Of a stretch of 64,000 nucleotides of DNA, positions 24,325 to 35,414 are shown one piece after another. The stretch spans positions 42,943,297 to 43,007,296 of the forward strand of contig JASXTE010000004.1 in the NCBI GenBank assembly GCA_030280995.1, written 5' to 3'. The DNA comes from Hemileia vastatrix. Taxonomy: Eukaryota; Basidiomycota; Pucciniomycetes; Pucciniales; Zaghouaniaceae. The notes below the pieces were generated by a model. It saw nothing but the letters and a program-made list of their open reading frames with translations, had not been told where the DNA came from and ran no database searches. Position numbers and translations under genes: made by a program. How positions within the stretch are numbered: position 1 is the first letter of the stretch; the number at the start of each line of letters is the position of its first letter.

Positions 24325-24523
24325 AGGGCGTATCAAAGTAAGAAATCTTTCATTTCAAAATACCTCTTTTTTCCCCCAAATCAAACATGATTATTTTTTA
24401 AAATATGCCATTATGTGCCCCAAAAACAGCTTCTTACTAAGAATTGATGTCAAGTTTGTGGCTTTTTTTTGCATTGCAAAATACCTTTAAAATAGTTACA
24501 AATTTCCAACTTTGATATCCCCT
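24325..24523 (+). mobile_element. 199-bp Harbinger-type MITE in element M
   Basis: Left end AGGGCGTATCAAAGTAAGAA, right end CAACTTTGATATCCCCT, duplication AAT (24322-24324 and 24524-24526). Same family as 1305-1504 and 54793-54992, with a few substitutions in the TIRs. Confidence 0.85.
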
Positions 24524-25404
24524 AATAAATTATAGAGAATCAAGAATGAAATGGCATAAAACAAAAATAAATTTATAACTATTGTGAAAATTTTTTTGGC
24601 CAAATATTTTATTCTTATTGAAATTTGACACTTATATTTTCTCTATAATTAAAGTTATGGTAAATTATTTTTTTGAAAAATAGTGACAATAAAATATTTT
24701 TAAATCTAAAATTATGGTATAAATATTAATTTTTTGTATTTTAAAAGTAACTAAATTATTTTAACCATCAATTTTAAGCTTTATGTAGCTTCCACTAATA
24801 CTTTAAAGTTTTAGAAATACTTAAGAATATATAATTGCACAATGAGAGCAAATATATACTTCAGGAAATTTTTACTAATAATATTTTGATGAAAAGTATC
24901 ATTTTAATAATTTTTTTTCTTGAATAACTTTTTATAGTATTTGGAGATTCTTTTATAAATTGAATAGTGAAAAATCCTGTAAAAGCATGAAAAAGGGGTT
25001 TTAGTTCAATTTATACAATAATTATTATATTTTCAAAGAAAGAACAAAAGATATGATTTTTCACTATATTATAAATGTGCCCACTTTTTTTTGGTAGTGT
25101 GGTTCACTTACTTCAATATTACTACAAAAATTCTAGTAAGTCAAGCATCAAGATTTTTTTTGATAATGATCAACTGTGCTTCAATAAATTTTTGAATAAA
25201 TTTCAAGTTGTGCTCAAATTAAAATCAATATTTTCTCATGATTGTTTTAAAACCACCTCAATGTGTGCTCAATTAGATATGAATTTGGGTTCAAGGTTGT
25301 GGACTTTCCAGCAAGTCCAACTCCCATATTGCATGGTGATAATAGGAAAATTGTAGATAAAAGTTGAAAACTAAAACAAAAAATTTAAAGAAATTTTAAA
25401 ATAT

Positions 25405-26319
25405 TATCCGCTGGTTCATCTAGAAGGAGGAGGAATAAAAGAGAAGAGTAAGAGGAAGGAGAAGAAGGAAAAACTTAAAGGTGTAAGAGGAGAAAGGAGA
25501 TAAGGAATAAGAGGTAAATTTACAATGAAATAATAGAAGTAATAGGACTAATGAAGAAAGGTGGACTCAATTACAATAGTAGGTATTTTATTCTATCTAT
25601 GCTTAACTATCAACAACTAATGATTAAAAATCTCTTAAATCAACCATTATAATTTTATTTAATAGTTGAGGGGATAGATGCGCCACAATAAACAATAAAA
25701 TAGACTATAGTATTTAAAATATGATAAAGTAATGCAAGTGATGGGTTGAAGGAGATTAACCAAGACCTTTTTATAGGCAAGGGGTCATCTGAAGCACCAC
25801 AAATTTGTATATACAAAATGATAACAAAATGAAACAAGAAAATAAAATAATATAATTGAAACCTGGTTAATGAGAGAAAAATATGAAACAAGTAATTAAA
25901 ACCACAAATAAGAACTAATTTTTCGCATAATTCATTTCCAACCCAGTTAATAAAAATAGTGAGTAACTACTCAAATTTGTAACATGGGAAGCTGAGAGTA
26001 ATATATCCAAAATAGATATTAAAATGAGTTTTAAATGTTTTAATTGAACTAATATAATCATACCATTTTTATGCAATTAATTATATAATCAATTAAAGCC
26101 CAAAAAAGAATTTAGTAATTGTATTAACTATTCCATTTGAGTAATAATAAATTAAGTGAAACAAGTAATTAATTTGATGAACAATAATTTAAATTAAGTA
26201 TTTAGTTTATTTTATTAAGTAAGTATTTTAATTTATTTAACAAAATATTTTTTGAACACAGTTAAGGGTCAAAAAAGCGCCCAATATTTATGGATTATTC
26301 CATATGAGAAGACTGATTT
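25405..26319 (-). repeat. 3' LTR of gypsy-2, distal part
   Basis: Matches 2580-3480 of the gypsy-1 LTR in inverse orientation, including the block with the TATA box (CTATAAAAAGG on the minus strand near 25771) and a motif inverse to GGGCGCTTTTTTGACCC near 26260. It is cut by H2 in the sequence GATTTAAT. The remaining piece is at 45414-45763. Confidence 0.9.
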
Positions 26320-26768
26320 AATAGGGGGTATCAATGTTCAGGGATCCGCAATTAATTTAATTGCGGAAAATAATCTGCATACCCCAATTATATTCCACAA
26401 TTATTTTTGCTAACAATTGGGTTATTAGACACTTTACGTGTCAATGTTCACCTCTTATCTGACATTTTTTTACTCAATTTTTCATAACCACATCTTGGAC
26501 AACTTTCTGTCATAACCACATCTTGACCTACATTGTGCCATAACCACATCTTGGACTACTCACTGTATATGTATTCTACCTTTCTGTGCACTCCCATTAT
26601 CATCCCATACTGTTCATTCTATCTGCTCAGAACCCCTCACCATCTCATCTGCTTGTTTCTGCTCCTTTTCATCTCGCTATCTCATATGCTTGTTTCTGCT
26701 CCTTTTCATCTCTCTATCTCATCTGCTTGGTGTTTTCTGCTCCTTTTCATCTTCATTTATATTTTAAC

Positions 26769-28170
26769 ATGCCTTGTTGTCCTAGATCTTTTCAAGGGCA
26801 GCCATCACCCAGTTGTTCTTCAAATCCCACTACTCCCTCTTTCCCCCGCTCAGCCGAGAAATCTAAGACTGTTCAATTAAAAAAAGATGATCATCTCATT
26901 TTTATCAACTGGCTGAAAACCAAATCTAACTAAGATTCTTGTTTTGGTACTGAGTATGCAACTAAAGTAGGACACCCCCCAACATCAAAAGTTAATGGCT
27001 ATCTTCTAATGGCAAATGAATTACGGAATAAGACCAAGGGAAGGATTGATCTTTTGCCTAAACAGATGTCTGAACGCTTCAAGCATTACCAAGCCAAATA
27101 CAAGAAGGCAAAGGCTCTTTCATCTTCCACTGGTTTTGGGGTTACCGACATTGATATAAATAAGGGTATCAAATCCATAGACAATAAAATTGAATCTTTA
27201 TGTTCTTAATTTAAAGATATGGATGCAATTTTTTGAGAGCGAGCTGATGCTAATCATGTAGACATGTTGGATGGACAAGATCCTATCTCCAAACATGATG
27301 TTGAAGAAAATATTTTCCCATCCCCTTCCTCCACTCAAGCATCCCCTCATCTGAATGAGACAAATCTAGATAGCTTTTATGTAGATCCTATTGGTGATTT
27401 AACCTAACCAAATCTAACTCAGGTCTGTTTTTTTTCTTTTATTTTATCAATTCAATTTTTTTATTTACTTATCTTTTTCTTATTTCTTAAAAGGCTGACA
27501 AACAAACCCAGGATCCTCAATCAACTGAGTCTGAAGGTAGTGACAATGATGAGGAGGAAAATATGACCTTGAACAAGAAGTGTAGAGCTTCAAGTAGTAT
27601 AAATTTTGATTCCCAAAGAAGACAAAAAAGTGATACTTCATCACAAACCCCTTTTTTGTCTATGGAACAATTTTAAGAGAAACGTGATGCTGGTAAGTGA
27701 TACCATACCTATTATTACTTTACTCTGCTTTTCTTCTACTTTATATTACTTTTTATTATCACTCTTGAACAAGTGGAAATTGCTAAAGAGACTCTAAGCT
27801 TTGAAATGAAGAAATATGAGCTCTCTTTAAGGAGGGATGATAGGCTACAAGATTTGGAAGAGAGGAAGTATGAGCTCTCTTTACGGAAGGATGATCAGGC
27901 CCAAGATTTGGAGGAGAGGAAGTATGAGCTCTCTTTACGGAAGGATGATTGGGCCCAAGATTTGGAGGAGAAGAAGTTTGAGTTAACTCTAAGTATTGAA
28001 AAATCAAAAAAGAGGAGAAAACCCTTGAACATCAAAACCTATTAGAGCAGATGAAATATAAGTTTGATCATGAAGAAAATTCCAAAAAGAAAGATTTCTT
28101 GATAGAATGTGTTAAAGCTAATAAATATGTTGAAGAAATTGAACGTTCAAAGAAATTGTTGGATGACTAG
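26769..28170 (+). pseudogene. H2 SANT-like/coiled-coil partner protein
   Basis: Starts MPCCPRSFQGQPSPS. A conserved module (about 26870-27120) reads DDHLIFINWLKTKSN, then FGTEYATKVGHPP, SKVNGYLLMANEL and LPKQMSERFKHYQAKYKKAK, a SANT/trihelix-like layout seen in transposon partner proteins. After an acidic Ser-rich linker a coiled coil carries three 16-residue repeats of the type LRKDDxAQDLEERKYELS (27830-27975), and the protein ends IERSKKLLDD. Introns at about 27423-27494 and 27693-27770 have GT...AG ends. Four to five in-frame stops (for example after KTKSN) make this copy non-functional; the H3 copy reads through most of these sites. Confidence 0.8.
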
Positions 28171-28340
28171 TTTGTTTTATTTCTCTCACACTTCAACTGT
28201 TCATATTTATTTGTACTTAAAATTTACAATAATTTCATTTATTTCATTACTCTATCAATCATTATTTGAATTTTTGTATTTTAATGTTAAATATTCTTTT
28301 TTTAAATAAAATTTTCATGTCTCCTTTGAAAATTTGATGA

Positions 28341-28745
28341 TTTCCCACCCCTGCATTTTTTTGAAGTAAGGGGTGGGTATCACCAAAATTCTTTCATGTC
28401 ATGAATCTTGAAAGTCTTATATGAAAATTTGGCTTTACTACCCCCTGAATTTTACCGGTATCCCCAAAATTCTTACAAGTCAAGAATTTCACAAGTCTTA
28501 TAAGAAATTTTGGCAACCCCCCCCCCCCCCCTGGATTTTATTGAAGTAAGGGACGGGTTTCACCAAAATATTTACAAGTCAAAAATTTTACATGTTACAT
28601 TTGAGAATCTGGCAATACCCCCCCTAAATTTTATTGAAGCAAGGGGTGGGTATCACCAAAATTTTTACAAGTCTTCAATTTTGAATGTCAGATTTGAAAA
28701 TTTGGCAATAACCCCCCTGCATTGTATTGAAGTAAGGGGTGGAAG
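28341..28745. repeat. About 93-bp tandem repeats between convergent H2 genes
   Basis: Four to five units, each with a C-run, TTTTATTGAAGTAAGGGGTGGGT, then CACCAAAATTNTTACAAGTC. Each unit contains a short inverted repeat (CACCCC ... GGGGTG). They sit in the gap between the 3' ends of the SANT and TET genes. H3 carries the same array at 33476-33900, so it is part of the element. Confidence 0.8.
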
Positions 28746-29042
28746 TCATCTAAATTTAATATAATTACATAAATTATTAAATAAATATCTAATATATATC
28801 AATTTCCCTAGTTTAAAGTAATGGCAGTTCCACAAGCCAAAATGCAGATCAAATCTAGAAACAAAAGTTTGGGACTTTCCACAGGTATAGGCTAGAGGAG
28901 CCCCATGAAACAAATAAATGTTATCATGATTACCTGTTATACAACCAAAGGTCATTGGCTCATCACTTTTGTTGAGCAAATTGATATATAAAAAATATTT
29001 ATTAAAAATTTATGAAAAAATATAAAATTTTTGATGACAACT

Positions 29043-29665
29043 CTAATCACCATACTTTTTGGATCTAGATAAAGTTTTTTTAAATCGAGTAACTTTACCT
29101 TCTTTCTTTACCTTGTTGATTCTTTGAATCAACTTATGACTGATTTGAAATGAGCAACAAAAATGTGTGAAATCTTGACAGGATTCCAAACCAGGAGGAG
29201 CTTTGGTCATTTGATGATTATCCTGAGAGTAATTCCAAATTTTTTTGATGATACAATTTTCAAAACCAAAATCAATGATGCAATGGTGGTCTGGAAAATA
29301 TAAACCATGTCCTTTGATTTTAGCTGGAGATGGTATTGGTTGGCCAGTTATCAGATTGATATATGAGAATATACCAAAGGTAAGAAAATTAGCATCATTC
29401 CTATTGATATGAATGCTATTGTGGAATCCAGAATGAGTGATAATAACATTAGAAAATAAAAGATATTTGTGGGTGATATCTTCCCATTCGGAGTCACACC
29501 AATTTGGTATTCCAACTTTGGTTGAAAGTTCATGATTTTTTTCAAATGCTTTATTACAGAGCTTTTTGAATCAAAGAGCAAGAAAAGAGTTAAAGGAAGG
29601 TAGAGTGTCCTATAAGCAAAAATATTCATCTTTTTGAGCTTTAGTGATATTCTTGAGCAATGAAT
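29043..29665 (-). pseudogene. H2 TET/JBP-like dioxygenase, 3' exon
   Basis: Reads SLLKNITKAQKDEYF, then GIPNWCDSEWEDI, the HxD region SGFHNSIHINRNDANF (the metal-binding D of HxD is replaced by N here), GLYFPDHHCIIDFG, PPGLESCQDFTHFCCSFQIS and ends SRSKKYGD with TAG. Two early stops interrupt it. The exon begins at an AG acceptor now displaced to 35780 by the insertion of H3, so H3 landed just inside this exon. The 5' exons are at 35766-36515. Confidence 0.88.
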
Positions 29666-29749
29666 AGGGGGTATCAATGTTCAGGGATTCGCAATTAGGG
29701 ATCAGTAATTTTTTTTCCCGGGATCAGACATTATTAATTACGGAAGATT

Positions 29750-29781
29750 CTTATCCACTAGCCCCAGGGCTAGTGGATAAG
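29750..29781. repeat. 32-bp subterminal palindrome of H3
   Basis: A near-perfect palindrome with arms CTTATCCACTAGCCC and GGGCTAGTGGATAAG, 84 bp inside the transposase-side terminus. The equivalent position in H2 (45300-45330) has the same palindrome with compensating centre changes. It could be a binding site for the element proteins or a promoter hairpin. Confidence 0.75.
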
Positions 29782-29994
29782 AAATCCACGATAATGCATT
29801 ATCCCGCCTCTTATACCCCAATTTCCATTCCTAATTCCTGATGCCAAACTCATCTCATCCATAATGGATTTGCAAGAAAGTCACATGACTCATAATTGCT
29901 GATGCCATCCTTAAGTCTTTCCTCACTCTATGCTACTTAATTTTGGTGGCGAACACTTAAGTTTTTTTTCTATCTACACACCCCAACTGCACAT

Positions 29995-31308
29995 TTGGCG
30001 GTGAATTCCCACTTCCCTCATCACATAACCCTTCCACCAGCAACAATGAAACACCTCTCTACTAGAAGGCTACTTCACTCCACTATTAATGCCATCACTT
30101 TACTTTTAGTTCTCTACTATAAATCTGACTCTGATTTGGAAGATGCTTTAGCTTATATGTGTTTACTTTCCAAAAAGCGTTACATCATCACCAGGGGGCC
30201 AAATCTTTATCATGATCCCCGATATGATCTGGCCTCCATTCTCAACATTCCTCATTTAAACTTCACGCAACTTTTTAGAACTTCTCCCAATTCTTTCTTC
30301 AAACTTTATCAACTCATTTCTGAACATCCTATCTTCCATAACAATTCTCATAAAAAACAGCGTAATCCTGCCATCCAACTTGCTGTTGCTCTATGTGGCT
30401 TTGGCTCAAATGGAAATGGTGCTGCCGTAAGACGTTTGGATAATCTCTTTAACATAGGATATGGTACCGTGATATTATACACCAAGTGCTGTATGATTGC
30501 TATCCTTTCCCTCAAGTCTCAAACTCTTGCTTGGCCAACTCCAGAACAGCGACTTGAATCCTCTCAAGTAATGCAAGCTGAAGGTTTCACTGGCTGTGTA
30601 GGATTTGTTGATGGCACAGCTATACCTTTGAGTCAAAAGCCTGCTCATGATGGCAACCATTATTTTGATCGCAAAAAAAGGTTTCTTCCAAATCTTCTCC
30701 AAGTTCTCATCTTTTACAATCTAACTTTTTATTTTCTTTCTAGATACTCTATCGCCGTTCAACTTGTATGTGATGTCAATAAAAAATTTATTGCTTTTCA
30801 CAGTGGCTGCCCTGGATCATGTCATGACTCTTCCGTCTTCCAAAGAATGAGGATTTCTCAATCCCCTGACTCATACTTTGACGAATCTCAGTACCTCCTT
30901 GCAGACTCAGCATATGCAAGTGGAAAGTACATTATACCTGCTTTCCGTGGTGCAACTTCAGAAAATGACCCCAAAACTGCCTTTAATTATCACCTTGCAC
31001 AATCAAGAGTACGAATTGAACATGCTATAGGTATTTCAAAAGGATGATTTTCTAGTCTTTGGGAGCTCAGAATCCAATTTCAAAAAAAATTGGAGATCAA
31101 AACTGCAAATCATTGGATCTTGACTTGTGTAATACTCCACAATATTCTAGCTGATTTAAAGGATGAGTGGAATGATCTTTATGAAGAAGAGGATCCTGAA
31201 CCACCACCGGCACTCCCCTCCCTTGATTCACAAATCATTCAATCAACTGGCATACGTTCCATTATAATGCCAATTACTCTCCAACATTTCACTTTGCAAT
31301 GCTTTTAA
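29995..31308 (+). pseudogene. H3 PIF/Harbinger DDE transposase with one premature TGA
   Basis: The frame opens at 29995 (first ATG 30046). Numbering from 29995: a helix-turn-helix region (about 125-165, QLAVALCGFGSNGNGAAVRR); catalytic D206 in GFVDGTAIPL; D304 in LLADSAYASGKYIIP; E342 in RVRIEHAIG; plus the family motif PGSCHDSSVF. This is the DDE_Tnp_4 pattern of PIF/Harbinger. A 63-nt intron at 30681-30743 (GTTTCTTCC...CTTTCTAG) is in phase, and its removal restores DRKKRYSIAVQLVCD. A TGA at 31045-31047 follows ISKG; the frame then continues FSSLWELRIQF and IKTANHWILTCVILHN to a stop at 31306, the normal C-terminus of the family. All three catalytic residues lie before the TGA. Confidence 0.9.
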
Positions 31309-32535
31309 TTTTTAATTTTTACGTTTTCATACTTTCTAAATGTCCTCTTTGTGTACTTTATTCACTTGGTTTTGTATTTTGGTTTGTTGCATATTCATTT
31401 TTTTTTTTGAATTTACGGTGAAAATCTTTTTTTTGGATGGCTCATTGGTTTTCTTTCACCAGCTCAACATGAAATCGCATATTTTGTCAGTGATTTTTTT
31501 TATTCATCCCTCATATCCTTTTCCTATTCTCCTCCAACATCCCTCAAACAATTTGGTTTCATTCATTTTGTCATCTCATCTCTCCAGGTAAGTCATTTTA
31601 TTCTTTTTTTTTGATTTTTTGATTACTAATTATAATTTTTTTTTGTTTTTTTATGTTTATTTTATTTTTTTTATCTAAATTTTTTTTGTAAGTGGTTATT
31701 TTGGATTTCAATGGTATAATTAACATTTTTTTTCTCTCCCTCTTTACTTTATTTTTTAGCTCCATCACCTTACTCTTCATCCCTCCTTGGCATTGTCATT
31801 ATCCCCCCTTTCCCTTATTTCACTTTTTTTTGGCTCCATTTCATTGAAACACATACATTGAACATTCTTTATGCATTTCACTTACTCCATATTCAATTTC
31901 CCCACAATTCCAACATCAATCTTTCTCACTCTATTTTTCCTACTTTTCAATCAAGGTAAGTTTCATCTCCTTTTTTTCATGCCTATATGATATCTCATTC
32001 CTTTTATGAAAACTTCATACTTAAATATATGTATGACTCTTATCTGGATAACAGTGAACTTATAAAACTCCTTTTGATCTGATCTTCATTACCACTTTTC
32101 AAGTTTTTGTAAAATTTTGAAACTCAGACTCGGAATTAGGGTTAGGTTTATTCAAATCTAATGTTTTTTTTACTGAAGATTCTCCTGAAGGCTACCTTTC
32201 ATTTCCTTCAAACAGATTTGAATTTGATTCAGTGGTTGCTGAGATATTGACCGTTAAAGTTGAGCCTTTTTTTTCCCAATTTAAATTTTTATTTCATTTT
32301 TTTATGTAACAAATTAGGGTTAGGTTTATTTAAATCACATGTCCTTTAACTGAAGATTCTACTAAAGCATATCTTTCATTTCCCACAAATAGGTTTGAAT
32401 TAGGTTCAGTGGTTGCTGAGATTTTGACCTTTGAAGTTGAGCCTTTTTTCCAAATTTCACTTGTCTTATTTCACATTTTTATATTGCATATTTAGAGGAT
32501 AAGGATTCTGAAACTCTTATATGATTATTATCTAG
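31309..32535. other. H3 region between transposase and TET exon
   Basis: T/C-rich sequence (31590-31980) corresponds to part of the 3' flank of the transposase seen in H1 and H2. A block of about 150 bp starting TTAGGGTTAGGTTTATT and ending GTTGAGCCTTTTTT is present twice (about 32142-32275 and 32322-32450). The Ser-rich 5' exons of the TET gene and the purine arm of the hairpin, both present in H1 and H2, are missing here. Confidence 0.55.
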
Positions 32536-33164
32536 GCATATATTTGTTGGTCAAGAATATCACTAAAGCTCAAAAAGATGAAGATTTTTGCTTATGGGAC
32601 ACTCTACCTTCCTTTGACTCTTTTCTTGCTTTTCGACTCAAAAAGCTCTGTAATAAAGCATTTGAAGAAAATCATGAACTTGAAACCAAAGTTGGAATAC
32701 CGAATTGGTGTGACTCCAAATGGGAAGATATCAGCCAAGAATATCTTTTATTTTCTAATGTTATTATCACTCATTCTGGATTTCACAATAGGATTCATAT
32801 CGATAGGAATGATGCCAATTTTCTTACTTTTGGAATATTCTCATATATCAATCCGATAACTGGCCACCCAATACCATCTCCAGCTAAAATCAAAGGACAT
32901 GGTTTATATTTTCCAGACCACCGGTGCATCATTAATTTTGGTTTGGGAAATGGTTTCATCGAAACTATTTGGAATTCTTCTCAGGATAATCATCAAACGA
33001 CCAAAGCTCCTCCTGGTTTGGAATCCTGTCAAGATTTCACACATTTTTGTTGCTCATTTCAAATCAGTAATAAGTTGATACAAAGAATCAATAAGGTAAA
33101 GAAAGAAGGTACAGTTATTCGATTTAAAAAAACTTTATCTAGATCCAAAAAGTATGGGGATTAG
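32536..33164 (+). pseudogene. H3 TET/JBP-like 2OG/Fe(II) dioxygenase, last exon (intact frame, 5' exons lost)
   Basis: The exon starts after a TCTAG acceptor and stays open for over 200 codons to TAG at 33162. Residues counted from 32544: a conserved segment GIPNWCDSKWEDIS (51-64); NVIITHSGFHNRIHIDRNDA (72-91) holding the HxD metal motif H85/D87; FGIFSYINPITGHPI (96-110); GHGLYFPDHRCIINFG (118-133); candidate second metal ligand H150 in DNHQTT; CCSFQISNKLIQRI (169-182). This pattern matches the fungal TET-like 2OG-FeII oxygenase family, whose animal members oxidise 5-methylcytosine. No ATG precedes the conserved core and the 5' exons of H2 are not found upstream, so this copy probably lacks its start. 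Lies in the same orientation as the transposase and convergent with the SANT gene. Confidence 0.85.
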
Positions 33165-33475
33165 AGTTGTCATCAAAAATTTTATATTTTTTCATAAATT
33201 TTTAATAAATATTTTTTATATATCAATTTTCTCAAGTAATGTGATGAGCCATTGACCTTTGGTTGTATAACAGGTAATCATGATAACATTTATTTGTTTG
33301 ATTTGTGAGGTTCCTCTTGCCTATACCTGTAGAAAGTCCCAAACTTTTGTTTCTAGACTTGGTCTGCATTTTGGCTTGAGGAATTGTCATCACTATAAAC
33401 TAGGGAAATTGATATATATTAGATATTTATTTAATAATTTATGTAATTATATTAAATTTAGATGACTTCCACCCC

Positions 33476-33900
33476 TTACTTCAATAAAATGCAGGGGGGG
33501 GGTATTGCCAAATTTTCAAATCTGACATGTGAAATTGATGACTTAGAAAAATTTTGGTGATACCAACCCCTTGCTTCAATAAAATGCAGGGGAGAGTATT
33601 GCCAATTTTTTAAAACAGATATAGAATTTTTTTGACTTGTAAATATTTTGCTGAAAATTTTTTGGTGATACCCATCCCTTACTTCAATAAAATTCATGGG
33701 GTTTTTCGCCAAAATTTCTTATAAGACTTGTGAAATTCTTGACATGTAAGAATTTTTGGGATACCAGTAAAATGCAGGAGGTAGTAAAGCCAAATTTTCA
33801 TATAAGACTTTCAAGATTCATGATATGAAAGAATTTTTGTGATACCCACCCCTTACTTCAAAAAAATTCAGGGGTGGGGGATTGTCAAATTTTCAAAGGA
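33476..33900. repeat. About 93-bp tandem repeats between convergent H3 genes
   Basis: Inverse copy of the array at 28341-28745: units with ACCCCTTACTTCAATAAAATGCAGGGG and AAATTTTTGGTGATACC. Four to five units, located between the TET and SANT 3' ends. Confidence 0.8.
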
Positions 33901-34013
33901 GACATGAAAATTTTATTTAAAAAAAGTGGGAGAGTAATGAAATAAAGGAAATTATTTGAAATTTTATGTACAAATAAATATGAACAGTTGAAGTGTGAGA
34001 GAAATAAAACAAA

Positions 34014-35414
34014 CTAGTCATCCAACAATTTCTTTAAACGTTCAATTTCCTCAACAGATTTATTATCTTTAACACATTCTATCAAGAAATCTTTCTTTTT
34101 GGAATTTTCTTCATGATCAAACTTATATTTCATCTGCTCTAATAGGTTTTGATGTTCGAGTGTTTTCTCCTCTTTTTTTGATTTTTCAATACTTAGAGTT
34201 AACTCAAACTTCTTCTCCTCCAAATCTTGGGCCCAATCATCCTTCCATAAAGAGAGATGGTACTTCCTCTCCTCCAAATCTTGGGCCTGATCATCCTTCC
34301 ATAAAGAGAGCTCGTACTTCCTCTCTTCCAAATCTTGTAGCCTATCATCCCTCCTTAAAGAGAGCTCATATTTTTGCTTTTCAAACTTTAGAGTCTCTTT
34401 AGCAGCTTCCACTTGTTCTAGAGTGATAAGCAATGTTAACAATAAGTAAAAGAAAAGCAGAGTAAAGTATTAATAGGTATGATATCACTTACCAGCATCA
34501 CGTTTCTCTAAAAACTGTTCCATCGAAGAAAAAGGGGTTTGTGATGAAGTATCACTTTTTTGTCTTCTTTGTGAGTGGAAATTTAGACTACTTGAAGCCC
34601 TACGCTTCTTGTTCAAGGTCATATTTTCCTCCTCATCATTGTCACTAGCTTCAGACTCAGTTGATTGTGGGTCTTGGGCTTGTTCATCAGCCTTTTAAGA
34701 AATAAGAAAATCTAAGTAAATAAAAAAAAGTATTGATAAGATAAAAGAAAAAAAACAGACCTGAGTTAGATTGGGTTGGGTTAAATCGCCAATAGGATCA
34801 ATAGCAAAGCTATCTAGATTCGTAGAATTTAGAAGAGGGGAGGCTTGAGCGGAGGAAGAGGATGGGAAAATATTTGCTTCGACATCATGTTTGGAGATAG
34901 GATCTTCACCAACCAACATGTTTACAGGATTAACATCGGCTCGCTCTCCGAAAATTGCATCCATCTCTTTAAAGTAAGGACATAAAGTTTAAAGTTTATT
35001 GTCTATGGATTTTATGCCCTTAGTTATATCGTTGTCGGTAACCCCAAAACCAGTGGAAGATGAAAGAGCCTTTGCCTTCTTGTATTTTTCTCAGTTATGC
35101 TTGAATCGTTCAGACATCTGTTTAGGCAAAAGATCAATCCTTCCCTTGGTCTTATTCCGTAATTCATTTGCCATTAGAAGATAGCCATTAACTTTTGATG
35201 CGGGGGGCCGTCCTACTTTAGTGGCATACTCAGTACCAAAACAAGAATCATAGTTAGATTTGGTTTTCAGCCAGTTGATAAGAATGAGATGTTCATCTTT
35301 TTTTAATTGAACGGTCTTTTATATCTCAGCTGAGCGGGGGAAAGAGGAAGTAGTGGGAGTTGAAGAACAACTGTGTGATGGCTGCCTTTGAGAAGATCTA
35401 GGATGACGAGGCAT
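34014..35414 (-). pseudogene. H3 SANT-like/coiled-coil partner protein, nearly intact
   Basis: Start ATG at 35414 (MPRHPRSSQRQPSHSCSS). The module DEHLILINWLKTKSNYDSCF, ATKVGRPPASKVNGYLL and LPKQMSERFKH (about 35305-35085) is open where H2 has a stop. A long linker (34964-34760) includes FGERADVNPVNMLVGEDP. After an intron near 34690-34760 comes DPQSTESEASDNDEEEN, then a second intron (about 34425-34490) and the coiled coil with three 16-residue repeats (34395-34220). It ends IERLKKLLDD at 34014. Three stops remain: after RSAEI, after FKHN, and after SIDNKL. Role inferred: DNA-binding partner of the Harbinger transposase. Confidence 0.8.

Larger units (their letters stand above)
20306..25338 (+). 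mobile_element. Element M, a second copy of the O family inserted in O in inverse orientation
   Basis: The left end CACACAATATTTGGGGG corresponds to the right end of O, and the right end (inverse of CACCATGCAATATGGG) corresponds to the left end of O. Subterminal sequence is shared over kilobases: 20309-22880 matches the inverse of 55540-57895, for example the block around 21620-21650 against 56755-56790. 24260-25338 matches 18529-19370. M contains a CACTA-start MITE and a Harbinger-type MITE and has its own hairpin. No protein gene seen. The duplication at its ends is not clear. Confidence 0.7.

Noticed and set aside
18529..25338. Pairing the ends at 18529 and 25338 as one element
   Set aside because: They are the same type of end in inverse orientation, but 20306 and 57898 form another inverse pair that crosses this one. 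The flanks of 18529 and 57898 rebuild the H1 TET gene, so O is 18529-57898 and M is 20306-25338.
28341..28745. CRISPR-like array
   Set aside because: Unit of about 93 bp diverges throughout, without repeat/spacer alternation, and the setting is eukaryotic transposon DNA.
28746..28979. 77-aa minus-strand ORF downstream of the H2 TET gene (and inverse 33280-33465)
   Set aside because: Conserved between H2 and H3 but lies after the TET stop and carries no domain; probably 3' UTR. A small extra exon cannot be excluded.
30475..30702. Minus-strand ORF opposite the transposase (also 43265-43507)
   Set aside because: Exact shadow of the conserved transposase frame; present in both copies only because the sense protein is conserved.
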